Source: Erythrocercus mccallii | Taxonomy: Eukaryota > Chordata > Aves > Passeriformes > Dicruridae | DNA length: 64,000 nt | Direction of reading: 5' to 3' | NCBI GenBank assembly: GCA_013397435.1 | Contig: VZRG01001591.1 | Span: 89,752 to 153,751, forward strand | Shown: positions 1 to 11,684 of the stretch, in pieces | Position numbering within the stretch: position 1 is the stretch's first letter | Layout of the letters: each line of letters opens with the position of its first letter | The notes under the pieces: model-generated | The model's database searches: none | Seen by the model: only the letters and a program-made list of their open reading frames with translations | Told to the model about the DNA's origin: nothing | Made by a program: the position numbers and the translations under genes

Positions 1-40
<40 letters not shown>

Positions 41-57
41 AAAAGAGAGAAGAAAAA
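1..57. repeat. (GAAA)n microsatellite, degenerate at its right end
   Basis: The window opens inside a run of GAAA units that stays regular to about position 43 and then decays into AAAAGAGAGAAG. It is all purine on the plus strand. It lies next to the truncated 3' end of a CR1 fragment, and the left boundary is outside the window, so the full length is unknown. Confidence 0.95.
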
Positions 58-76
58 CCTAAAATCTGACTAAAAC

Positions 77-360
77 TTGGCCTTGGTGAAAGGCACTTTA
101 AAGATCACATCATAACAACCCCCCTGCTGAGGGCAGGGACACCTTCCTCTAGATTAGGTTGTTCAGGGTCCCATCCATCCTGGCCTGGGTCATTTCCAGG
201 GATAGGGAATTCAGTGGGAATGTGACAACAACCTGTGCCTCACAAGCTTCACAGTAAAGAATTTTCCCTTGATATTTAATCTAAACTCACTCTCTCTCAG
301 CTTCCTAAGAATTCCACTATCTTGTAAGAATTACACTCTCCTAAGCAAAGAATCTGTGCC
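77..360 (-). mobile_element. CR1 LINE 3' fragment, truncated at the tail
   Basis: Read on the plus strand, this is the reverse complement of an avian CR1 3' UTR. Recognisable blocks in order are 'ctttaaagatca' (about 109), 'acccccctgctgagggcagg' (about 118), 'gttcagggtcccatccatcc' (about 160), 'catttccagggataggg' (about 190), 'cctcacaagcttcacagtaa' and 'atttaatctaaactcac' (about 275). CR1 elements move by target-primed reverse transcription and are usually 5'-truncated, which fits a short 3' piece. The expected ATTCTATG tail is missing and a GAAA tract lies where it should be. Divergence is moderate, so this is an old dead copy. The right boundary is approximate. Confidence 0.85.
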
Positions 361-3300
361 AAAGTCTTTTTGATTCAGTGACATTTGAGGAAAGACATTA
401 AAATTATTCAGAAATAATATAGATCTGCCCTTCCCAGAGTATAACATTAGTGTCACAATCAAGCAAGAATGAGAATTTAGCTCAGAAAGCCTCTTGTTTT
501 TCTTAGGTGAATAGATTTACCAAAATAAACAGTGAGAGTATACTTGCTGTGTTAATAAATGTCACTACCTGGTTTAAATTATTAGTGGTAATCCAAAGAG
601 TATTACCATGCCTGACAGATGTCTCAAATGCACTCAGTTTAGCAGCCCTGAAATGTCACTGCTGATTTCACAACAGCCTTGTCCCACCCTGAACCTGGGC
701 AGACAGACAAAAGTGTGGGTCCTGACCAAGGACAATATGAGATGAAAAAATTATTAGGCAGCATGACAAAAAATTTCATCTTAATGACATAAAAAGCACT
801 GTCTATTTCATAAATACTTGCAAGGAAGGAGTCACCCATAAAAACCCTTCAATGACAGGAAAATGCTGAACTACATTTGAAATCAGGGTATCATCTTGAA
901 CTGATAAAGTGAAATTTCCCCTGGAATATTTTGAACCTGAGATTCCGCTCATGTACTTGACTGGCAAAAAAGATACTTAGGTTTAGAGTCATGCCAGTGT
1001 GAAAATGACACAAAAGATAATGCATTAAAAAAAGGGAATAATTTATTTCCTAATAGGCCACCCAGTCCATTTCTGGATCTGCCTTAATCACAAGGAAAAA
1101 GCAAGTGGATTTAATTTTACAGTACCTTCTCACATTGTCTTACGAATGTCTTACGAAAGGTCTTCATTGCTGTGTTGATCTGGCAGCTTACAAATCTTTA
1201 TGCTGGGAATTACCAAAAAATCCCCCGTGTTCAAACAAAGAAAATAAACACTAATTACATATTTTATCTGGTGTTTAACACTTGTGCAGATCATCATCCC
1301 ATGTCGTTAATTAGGGAATTTACCATACAGTCAGAATTCTGACAACCCAAAAAATGGTAAAAACAATAAAGGAAGAGAAAAGGAAAACGAAGGAACCAAG
1401 CAGAAAAAAAGGAGTCTTCTGAAAATATGCAGTCTCAAGATCTGGTTTGTAAGGCATAATTCAGATCTATATGTTTGGACCAAGGTTTGCTCTGTGTAGA
1501 CAAGAAATTATTTTCAACAGTTTGTATATTCTAGAGAGACATCCACTGCTCTACCAATCCCAAACACAGAAATAAAAGCCAGCTCTGTCATCAGCACCAA
1601 CTCCTGACGGGATCCCTGGCATGAGATGACCAAGTATCACTGTGTGCCTGGAAAATGATCGGCACACCAAAACACTTCAAGCAGGCAGCACAGGCAGTGC
1701 ACAGCAGCAAGAAATATACTTTTTACAGAGGCCTGAAGTTCCAAGAAATTAAATTATTTATGGCCACAGAGGAAACCTGTAAACACATCAAGAATCAATC
1801 AAAGGTGGGTGAGAAGGACATTAAGTAAGCAAAATCTATAAATAGTAAAACCAGAACTTTGTGTACCATAGCAAATTAGTTTGGGGGCACTGAGAGACCT
1901 CAAAAACCTCTAGCATGCTTATTTTTATTTTAAAAGAGGAAATGGAATGGTCAGAGCCTCCTTTACTGGAGCTCTGTTAAGGGCAGAGAGCAAGGAGGTG
2001 GCAGTGCTTGGTATTTTCTTTGGGTGATTTCTCCTTACAGTCCCCTTTGGAAGGGCTTGCTGAGATTCCCTGTTCTTTGGCAGGCAAGAAAAAGAGGAGG
2101 GAAAGGCCAGTCTTTGCAAACATTTTCTATTAATTTTTCCTTTCACCACTAAATTGTCCACATTTTGAATGAATTCAATTTCTTTGGCATCGTGGTCAAA
2201 ACCCACTGTGTTTCAAGGAAAATTCATATCAAACCCATGCCAAAATTGTACATTTCAGTGTTTTTGGTACAAATTAGACTAGACTGAGTTGGCCCAACAG
2301 ATTACCAATAAAAAGAAACTTAAAACATTATGCAATTACAGATTTGCAGTCCACAGGGAATTAAAACCATATGATTTTCATGTGTTTCCTGAATTATTTC
2401 AGTAAAAATGGCTTAAAGAAGATTTTAATTTACACTATGAATTGAAAACACATCTTCAAATGCATATTAGTGTGTCAGTATAGGGAAATTCTTTTAATTC
2501 ATGCTTCCTTTATGAGGATGTTCAGAAGTTACTCCTAAAGAAAAACATCTTTCTGGGGAGATTTTTTCCTTAATACGGCTTTGAATAAAGTTGAAGGGAT
2601 ACCTCCTGCCCACTTCTGGCACTCCTTAACAGACACTTCTCTAGGTAAAAGGGCTCAGTCCTAGACTCTCAGGGGCACAGTACAATCAACCTCACCCTTG
2701 CTGGAGGATTCAACCCACTTCCAATACAAATGATAATATAAATGGTAATTTAACCCTTACACTCACTGAGCAGGGAATCAGACATCCTGAAAAAGACCAG
2801 AGAGTTGTTTCTCTCCTCTGAAAGACTGTCTCAAGGCAGACATCCAAGCTTTGCTCAGTAACAGCAAGGTGGTCAAGCAAGTGACCCCATGCCTTATGAA
2901 GGTTATGCCGTTCCCACCCAGCCAACCCCATCATACAAATTTTTTTTGCTCCTTTCTTCTCTCTCACTTCTTTATTCATACTGCAAATTTATCTCTCAGA
3001 CTTACAAACACTCTTAAAATCTCTCATATATCCTGGCATGTTGTGTTGCCTGGAAAAGTTCTGCTTTTCCGACAGTTTAAACTAGATCAAATATTTAGTT
3101 AGTGGAGGACACAAGGATGAAGTTGTTGGTGCTTCTTATTTCTCCATTTCTTTCCTCCTCTGGGTTTTTCCAGCATGTCAGTTGTCTCTTTACAGTCACA
3201 TGTCTACTTTTGGTACCTTAGCTGCTCTGTGCAACACCCCTTTTATTGCACTATTCCTTTGCTCCCACTGCTAAATTCTAGTTGTCATTCTCTGAGCTTT

Positions 3301-6300
3301 TCCCATCTCCTTCTCTGACCCAGAAGAAAATCTTGGTTTAATTCCCCATAGGGAATGCAACTTCTTTGTTGAATTCCACTCTGCAGAAGCAAAACAGCAC
3401 TACAGAGCTGGTCCATCACCTCAGGAGTCCTGTTGCTTCCCCTTGCCCTGGCTTCTCACTGGCAAACATCTCAGGAGAATAAATCAGTTCATTCTGCATA
3501 GTCCCTGGTGGATGTCACCCACTCCGCATGAGCAGGGATTGTGCACCTCCCAAAGCCACAGAAAAAAAGATCCTCAGCTGCATTCAGGGAAGAAACAGCT
3601 CTGTCCAGGTTTAGGCACTATTTCTGTGAACTGCTGTCAATCCCAGTGCCCTGATCCAGAGACATTTTGTCACAGAGAAGGAGCAATGTGTGTCAACGCA
3701 ATGATCCCACACTGGCTCTGCTTGTGGTGACCTCACCCACAAAAAGAACAAGAACACCACATTTTAGATAGATAAGGCCAGTACAGAGAGTAGAGGTCTT
3801 GCTGTCCCGAAGCTGGCTGTGAAAGGAGGCATAACAAGTGATTAGGAATAAAGCTTACAGAATAAGAGATAATATCTCAGCTGGCTAGAGCTTGCTGGTA
3901 CAAAGTCATCTTGTCAAAGCAGTTTGTTCCACCTCAATCCAGAAGATTGAGCTTATACAAAAGAGCAAGAAAACTGTGTCTTCTGGGATGACACTATTTC
4001 TAATAGTGCTCTTGGAAACCCAAAGCCAAGTTTATGGTATAGCTAAGCCACAGCTTACTGAAAATAAACAATTTTTTCATACAGGGCTTGAGGCCAAGAT
4101 ATAATTTTTGCCTCCATCCATGAAATACATGGTACAATAACAAATGCAGAAGTCCCCCAGAGCCCTAACCAGCCATCTGGGCATTTGCAAATGCCATCAG
4201 ACATTTCCTTGGCTAAGCTGTGAAACTGTTGGTGTAAATGATGCGAGGAGCACGACAAGAAAAAAATGTTATGGAGCAAGGTACTGTGGTTGAAAGAATC
4301 ATTACCCTCACCCCATAATCTACCACTGCAAACAATTCTACCTCCATCAGTGCCTTCAGATCAGAGTGGGTTGTCTGTCAAAAATATATGCACAGTTCAA
4401 TTTGCTCAGTCTTGCTCAATTACAAGGTGTAGTGCTGAACTGCAGGAAATTTTGCAGCCTGTCTTTGTGCAGTTGTGATGGGTCCTCCTGGACTTAAGGC
4501 TCTGTGAGTGTTTGAAACACTCAGAAAGATAATGGAATAATAAATATAAATGATTTCTGCATACTCCTTTGCTAGAGGAAATCTAAATCATCACAAATGC
4601 ATATTACATTGGGAGATTCCCAATTATAAAGGCTTCAGCAGGCCACAGCAGTGAAAGAAATTTGGCCTCTAAGGAAAATGAGATGAAAAAAAAATTACTA
4701 CAATTGTTGAAATTACATTTTTGGACTAGTCAGTTCTATGTGCATAAAACATGTTGCTCCTAGTAACAGAAAAGCAAACATCCTCCAGAGACTCCAAGTG
4801 TAATTTGGGTGGGATTTTTTAAAACTACTTAAGGTACTCTGCAAACTAACTTCCTGTGACTTCCAGGTGTGTTGAATTTTCATACTCATGTCCCACCCTC
4901 CCTTCTCAGACTGCAATTTGCCATCCCAAAGAGCAGAGTCTTCAGCACAACACTGAAACTAATTTTGAAGGAGGATTTCAATACAAGAAAGTTTAGGCAG
5001 CTTGTATATTTTGAAAATTTGAATAAGACAATATTCATGAGCTAAATATCTCCACCAAACACCACCAACAAAAAGAACAGTGGCAGATTTCATGGGTCAA
5101 ACTGGTGTTGTTTCACACAAACTGTTGGCTTATTTTTCAGTAAAGTGATTTTCAGCCTGACTTGTAACACTGCCAGGTAACCATAGAGATGCAAATATTC
5201 AGTTCATGACACCCCCAAGAAATTTTGCATATCAAATGCCAAAATTAATTTGTACTCAAAATAAGGGGATTTTGCACAGATTGCAGAAATGACATTTCAG
5301 CAACACTTCGAATATCATTACTTCTGAAATTTTATGACATGGACATACTATAGTTTCTGTATATATGGCAGAAAAGTTGCTCAGTCAGAAAAGTTTCATT
5401 ACAATTTTTTATGGGCAAACAAACAGACAAAAAAAATCCAGGATGACATATATGCATTGAAAACCAACTTCTCAGTGCAAATGTCAATGCTTGGAAGGCA
5501 CAGGAGCAGATAAAATAACGTGGAAGCTAAAGTGACATCTGACATTGGAATTCTGGAAGAAAATGCCTCTGAAAACAATAAGACAACATTTTTAAATTGA
5601 CCATAAATGGCAGGAAAATTTTTCAACCTTATTTTCTCACCTTATTTAGGAAAAAGTCATACAATTAGCAGCTAGAGTATGTAACCACCAGGCTGCACTT
5701 AGAAGAGAAAAAGTTTTGACATTCTTCACACAGAGGATATTCTCTGATACTATTTAAAACGAGAGCTAAAAGTAAATAAACAGTGGAATCTCTCTGGCTT
5801 TCACAGGAAGTTTTACTTTCAGAATAGAATGAAATAATCCTGTATTTTAGAGTTTTCTGGGTGACCATCTTCCCAAAACAAGAAGATACTTGACACAATC
5901 AAGAATGGTATAACAAAAACTTCAGGTGATCTCACCTGTCATGTTTTCTTAATGTGAAAAAAAAAAGAAATATTAAATCAACAACAAATAAAACCCAAAC
6001 AAGCAAAACCCCTCACTTTGCTATAATGTTTTTCTTACATGTTAAATTGATGAAGCTAAAGCTCTTCATCTTTTGCCTTATATATTTTGTATTTTTTAGC
6101 AGATTTATATATTTTTTCAAACTGCCCAATTTTCAGCTGATTTATTTAATTTTTCATTTCCTTGTGATTCTACTAAGGAAGACAGAAAGAATAGAGAGAA
6201 AAAAGTAAGTTACCCATTTCTTTCTTCCCGCTTGAAGCCATAGAAAATTTCATTGAAGTGGTCTGCTGATATAAAACGCCCATCTTTTACCATTTTAAAA

Positions 6301-7660
6301 GAAAAATACATCTTTTCTGTGCAATGTGCCTACTTTAGTCTTCCTTCTGAAGGCTGTTTCAAGACTGTAAAACACTTGTTCTTCCCCCTCTCGAGAACCT
6401 ACTTCTGCCTGTCGCAGGAGTCTGAGCTGAGGGTCAGAGAGTGGAATTTGATAGAGTTTGGTCAGAGGAGGGTAAGGATGCTTGGGCAAGCCTGTCCCAA
6501 AGCTGCTAAGGTTTACTAAAGGTTTCAGACATCAGATGAAAGGCTGCTGGTAGAATATTGTTGCTTTAACAATTGATTGATGTTATCAAGACAAGGAGAG
6601 AATCAGGTTGTTCTCTCCTGGTTAACATCACGCTTGGCGGCCTTGGAGCACTGACCAAGATATCCTGAGCATGCACCTGTGTCAGCCCAGCACCTCATGG
6701 CCTTCTAAAAAACCTTCTTCTCACAGCCTCTCTGAGGTAAAGCGTTTGCTGTAGGTTTTGTTTTCTATGAGTGGCTTCTCAGAAAAACAATCTGCAGCAC
6801 CAGGAGTAGAAGGGTCTCCAAAGCTGTGAAAGCAGACAAGGGCAGGATGAGGGCAGGGTTTGTGCTATTCCTCATCCAAATACCTCAAGTCAAGCTCAGT
6901 CTGTACAGCTATCTTCAAAACACCAGAGTCAGGATGGAGCTGATCCCAGTAGACTTTTCTGTGAGACATGTGGTATTTGTTTTCGAAAGTTTCTGCTTTG
7001 GCAAGCATCCCAACAATTAATGAAAACAAAGAACTGGAGTATTTTTTTTTTAATTGCAAACTCACTATAGGCATTTGTAAGTGATCTTGAGCCACAACCA
7101 TTTCCAGCTTTATTAAGGTCAAGGAAATGGCTTACATTTAAAAGCAGAAGTTCTGAAGGCAAGATCTGAATCACTCCTGGATTTCTGTTCTTGCTTTTTT
7201 CTGTGCTGGGGCTTGAGACTCCATGAACTACTTTAAGAGCAGGGAATAACTTTTGATTTTTGTATTTATATTAAAAAAAAAAAACCAAGAAAATGCTTGT
7301 AGATATCACAAAACAATCTGGACTAGGGAGTTGCCTGTGTCAGCCCTCAACAAAACCTGACACCAGAGAGAGGTGCAAAGGACTTATGAATGTGGGATGA
7401 GGGGAAGAAGGAAAAAATCTTCTGCGCCTCTCATTGCAGACCCAAACTGATCTCTTGCTCCAGTTCCTTTTCTACAAATAACTCTGGACCTCTACACACT
7501 CTAGAATTCTGTGAGACATAGAGAAATAGATCAAAAATGGGATGCAAGGTCAGACTTCTCTAAATGATTCTGAATCCCCAGGAAAAAAGTTCCCAAGACA
7601 CAAAATCATTTATATAGTAAAACTTTGGCAAAGGAGCATGAAACACAGGAAGGAAGAAAA
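361..7660. other. Unique AT-rich sequence, no gene recognised
   Basis: I see no coding exon, RNA gene or clear transposon in this stretch. Open frames are all under 100 codons and none resembles a known family. Small-scale structure includes a perfect 11-bp tandem duplication (TGTCTTACGAA twice, 1136-1157) and several short A runs or T runs. It is best read as intergenic or intronic sequence. Confidence 0.6.
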
Positions 7661-7683
7661 ACACCACCACCACCACACACACC
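7661..7683. repeat. Short (ACC)n / (CA)n tract
   Basis: A run of ACC units passes into CACACACACC. It is only 23 bp long and lies about 60 bp left of a long (TAA)n array. Confidence 0.9.
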
Positions 7684-7743
7684 AAAAACTAAACAACCGA
7701 AAAACCATAAGATTTTGGGGTCACTAAAACAAGGGAAATTACA

Positions 7744-7744
<1 letters not shown>

Positions 7745-7789
<45 letters not shown>
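7745..7789. repeat. (TAA)15 microsatellite
   Basis: There are fifteen uninterrupted TAA units (45 bp). A pure array of this length is expected to vary in length between individuals. The long poly-tyrosine frame on the minus strand here is only a by-product of the repeat. Confidence 0.98.
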
Positions 7790-10700
7790 GTATCTATTGT
7801 ATAGGAACTGCAAAGATAATATCCACTTTTCATTAAAGTTTTTAAACATGCATAAAAATACACAGGCTTGAATATCTATAATTCCAGACAAAGATTTTAA
7901 TAAACATAATTTATTTTGTCCACATTAATGTGGGAACGCAAATGGGGAAGAGATTAGTTATCATCTGATTTTCTCTCTAGGTCATGTTAGGAAAATAAAA
8001 GTGATCATACTGCACACAGAACTAGAAATATTGCAAGAAAATAAATCATATTGTAAAAGAAATATGAATATATATATGACATTTAGGTTATTCACAATCT
8101 GCTAAAAATATTTTATCAGATAATCTGTACTGTCACTATTCAGCACTTCTTACTACAAAAATTCAAAAATTAAGAGAATTATTTGGAACTGGACATTAAA
8201 ATTCACTTTAAACAAAAAATTTTCACAACTATTTCTCATGGTGCTATGGAACACAATAATAAAGACAGCAGTTTGTTCAGCATTACATAACAAATTGTGG
8301 TTTAAGAAATGCTTGTAGAAACAAAGTATTTTGAAACCAGCTTGTCACATATCCTACCAAAACCACATTGAGCTATAAAGGAGAGTTCTTGCTCCAGAAG
8401 TGCCACTTTAATTTTTGTGAAGCAGATTTATTAAAACATCTCTGCTTTCTTCCCATTGAAATACAAATGAACACTGAAGAAAACTCCAGGTGAGAGAGTC
8501 TGAGCTCATCTGAGATTCTGGAAATGCAGGACAAAGCCATCAGCAAACCCCTTATTGACATTAGCAGAGATGGGACTTCTCCCTAATCTGAATTTGTGGA
8601 TTGGGCTCAGAGTGAGAAGTTGATAAATTGATGTTTCACCCACTGTAACCCACATTTCCAGTCTTCCTCCAGTTTGGCTAAAGTACTGTGTTCATGTGGT
8701 ACATTACAGGACACCAAAATCTTTAAAACAATGTTATCGTTCTGTGTTAATTAGTAATGAGTTACTATCCTTTGGCATGGCCTTCAAGTGTGAATATTCC
8801 TGTGAAAAAAACACAAAGAAAGGATGTCTGTCTCCTGTAATTTTTCATCATATGATGTTCAGTAGGGAAGGCTGCAAGTCTCCCATGGTCACAGGACCAG
8901 AGAAGAGATTTTGGGGGAATGGAGGTAGAGGCATCTTCCCTTTCAGAGCACATGTATGATTAAATTATCAAAAATTATGTGTCTCTGCAGAAGAGACTGG
9001 AATTGGTGGATATCTCAATTAACATCATAGGTAAGGTATGAGGAAAAGCAGACTTTTCACCGAATGTGTTTAAGATGTGTCATACAGCCCTGGCAGCTCC
9101 TTGGCTCAATAAGATGTGATGTTCTCAAGAAAAACATTCTTTAAATCAATGAGAAAGGGAGAAATGGAGAGGTCTTTGCCTCTGAATTCACACAACACTC
9201 CGCTGCCACAGTTCTTTCCTCCATGAAAGCAAACATTAGCCCAGAAAGCAAAAAAGTGGAGAGATCTTGACCTCTTATTCTTTCTATCAGCTTTCAAATG
9301 CCCTGCTTTCAGTCTCAGTTGTACCAACACCAACCTGGAGTGTAATCAGCCCAGGCTGGTACTGTTCTCAGCCTAACCAACCAGCCATGAATGTCTGACT
9401 ATTTGTTCCTTACTGATATCTCATTCTATTAGTATAATACAGGCAAACTTCTCTAATATTTACCTTGTTATCACCTATGTACATCTCTTGACTTCTTTGT
9501 TTGCCTTCCTCCCAGCAAATTTGTACAGTGTTCCTGTGGCTCCCAGCCCTTCCCCTGCTGAAGGAACGCCGTGCTCAAGGAGTGAGCCTGCACCAGGATC
9601 TCCACCTGTCCCAGAGGAACTCCACAAATCTCACCGTGGGCTCCTCACCCCCCTTCTCCACAGCCCTGAGATAACACTTCCCTCGTGATTTTTAAGTCCC
9701 AAACACATTTGAACCACGGAGGTCTCGCTCCACCACAATATTTTTTTTAAACAATACCCCATGGGTTGGGTGCCACAGAGCCTCTGGGATAGCAGTGAAG
9801 CACCAGGGGAATGGGGAGAGATAAATCTGCTGTGTCCAACTGTGCTATCTACCAGGAATATTTCCTATCACGCACCACTCCACACACACCCTCCCTCTAA
9901 AAGTAGCTAGCTGGGTTTTTTTTAGAGCCCATGAGTGTGTTTACATTACATTTATATTAGTTACCAAGGGCCTGGGACCCAGTAAAAAGATAACCGGGTT
10001 TTCTGATTGAGAGTCGTTAAACAAATTGTATAGCTATAAGGAGGACGTAACTGGTTCATGATTCATCTCAGCAATTTTTAATTTTTTCAAGTGTTTTGGG
10101 ATTCTAGTCCTCAGGAATCATAAATTTCCCTGCCAGCTGTAGCATGTCAACATCCTGATTCTGACATATTTTAGGGTAAGCTTCAGGTGGAGGTGGAAGG
10201 GGAGAAGTGTGGATTTACAATAGCTGCAGACAAAACCCACAGCAACTAATTCTCAGCTACATACCATTTAAAACACTGTGTAAAATTAAGGAATGAAAAT
10301 TAATGCTAGTTCAGCACATTTATGTTGTAAAGTGTGGCTGGATCAGCTGCATTCATTCGAAACACTGAATCATCTAATTGCAAGTTGAGAAAGGAAGTAT
10401 TTAAAAAAAGCCCTAAATTCAAACAGACTTTAAGATCATTGAAATACATACTAGAGATGAATGATCCAATTGAGGAAAACTTAAAATATTTTCAGTTTGA
10501 AGATTAGCTGATCTGAAAAAAACTTTATGAAGGCTCTAAAATGTACTTCAAAATTAATATTTATTTTCAGCTGGGGGGTTCTGTCTATACATTCTTGGAA
10601 TGTGGCCATTTACTGGCAAAGGAGTTGGCAAAAGAAAAGCTCTTGTGACACAAACTGTTTTGCTGCATCAGGGAAATCAGACAACAAAGCTGAGTGCATG

Positions 10701-11630
10701 ATTTTTGCTGCTAATTAGAACTGACTTGTCACGTGCTCAGTGTTCATCAATTGCTAACAGATCCCCAGGCACTTCTGAGAGGAAAATGCTTGCTTTCTAT
10801 AAAGAAGGATGAATGTTTCTGTCAACTGTTATTTTCTTCTTTGATGGTCTGGTTCAACTGCTCCCACTGAGGGAGGAAGCAGCTTATTTTGATAAAGCAC
10901 AGTCCTGGCATGATCTCCATGTGTCGCTGGTCAGGAAAAACTCATAAGCATTCACCTCAGTGCTTGTTTTAAAGAATTCCTTCCTAAATCAAAGCCTCCA
11001 GGAACAAGGGAGCAGGGAGGTGTTGAGCACTTCTGCAAACCCAACTGGCTGGGCATGGTCTCAGCAAAGCCCCAAAGCACATGTGCAGCTCCAAGCCTGT
11101 TCAGCTGTGGATTTTGTTCCCTGAAAACTCAAGCAGTGTGGACTTGGAGAAAAAACGGTGCACTCAATTCTACATTAATGGTCACGAGTATAAATGAGTG
11201 GAATGATAAATTGTAGGCATAGTCAGGTGTCTAAGTGGTGCCTGGTGGAGTGAAGGATTGCTGTAATTTTGCCACTTTTATCTGGCACAGAAACATCACA
11301 AAGAATTCTGAAGTTGGGCTTCTTGTTATTTCAACAGAGTGTTCAAACTCCAGATAAAGACAAATGCACATAATGAAGGAGTCACATCAACAGGAGACTC
11401 AGCTCTCTCCCATGCACTGTCCCATGGGAAATATTCACAGCACCCTCTTTTATCCTCCCACAGCAATTTAACCCATTCCTCTTCAAATTCAGCCAACACA
11501 GAGAAAGTCTCTTTGCACCAAGGCAAAAGCAATATATTGTGGCCCATGGCTGGGCAAAAGAGTAGCTCTTCAGCTTCACATTTTCTATGTAATGCAGTTT
11601 TGTGGAAGCCAGGTGCTTTCTAAACAAAGT
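7790..11630. other. Unique AT-rich sequence, no gene recognised
   Basis: No transposon or known gene is recognised. Two things stand out: a strong splice-acceptor-like site at 9515 followed by a 57-codon open frame, and a stretch near 9930-10130 that contains several CpG, GATA and homeodomain-like (ATTA/TAAT) motifs and could be a conserved non-coding element. Neither can be confirmed without alignment to other birds. Confidence 0.55.
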
Positions 11631-11684
11631 AAAAAAAAAAAAACAAAAACAAAAACAAAAACAAAAACAAACAAAAAAAAAAAA
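11631..11684. repeat. A-rich simple repeat, (CAAAAA)n type
   Basis: A run of 13 A is followed by regular CAAAAA units and a second A12 run. It could be the decayed tail of a retroposed sequence, but I recognise no transcript-like sequence upstream. Bird genomes have few processed pseudogenes because they lack L1. I call it a simple repeat only. Confidence 0.9.

Noticed and set aside
11631..11684. A-rich tract as the tail of a processed pseudogene
   Set aside because: No transcript-like sequence, AATAAA or target duplication is visible, and retrocopies are rare in birds.
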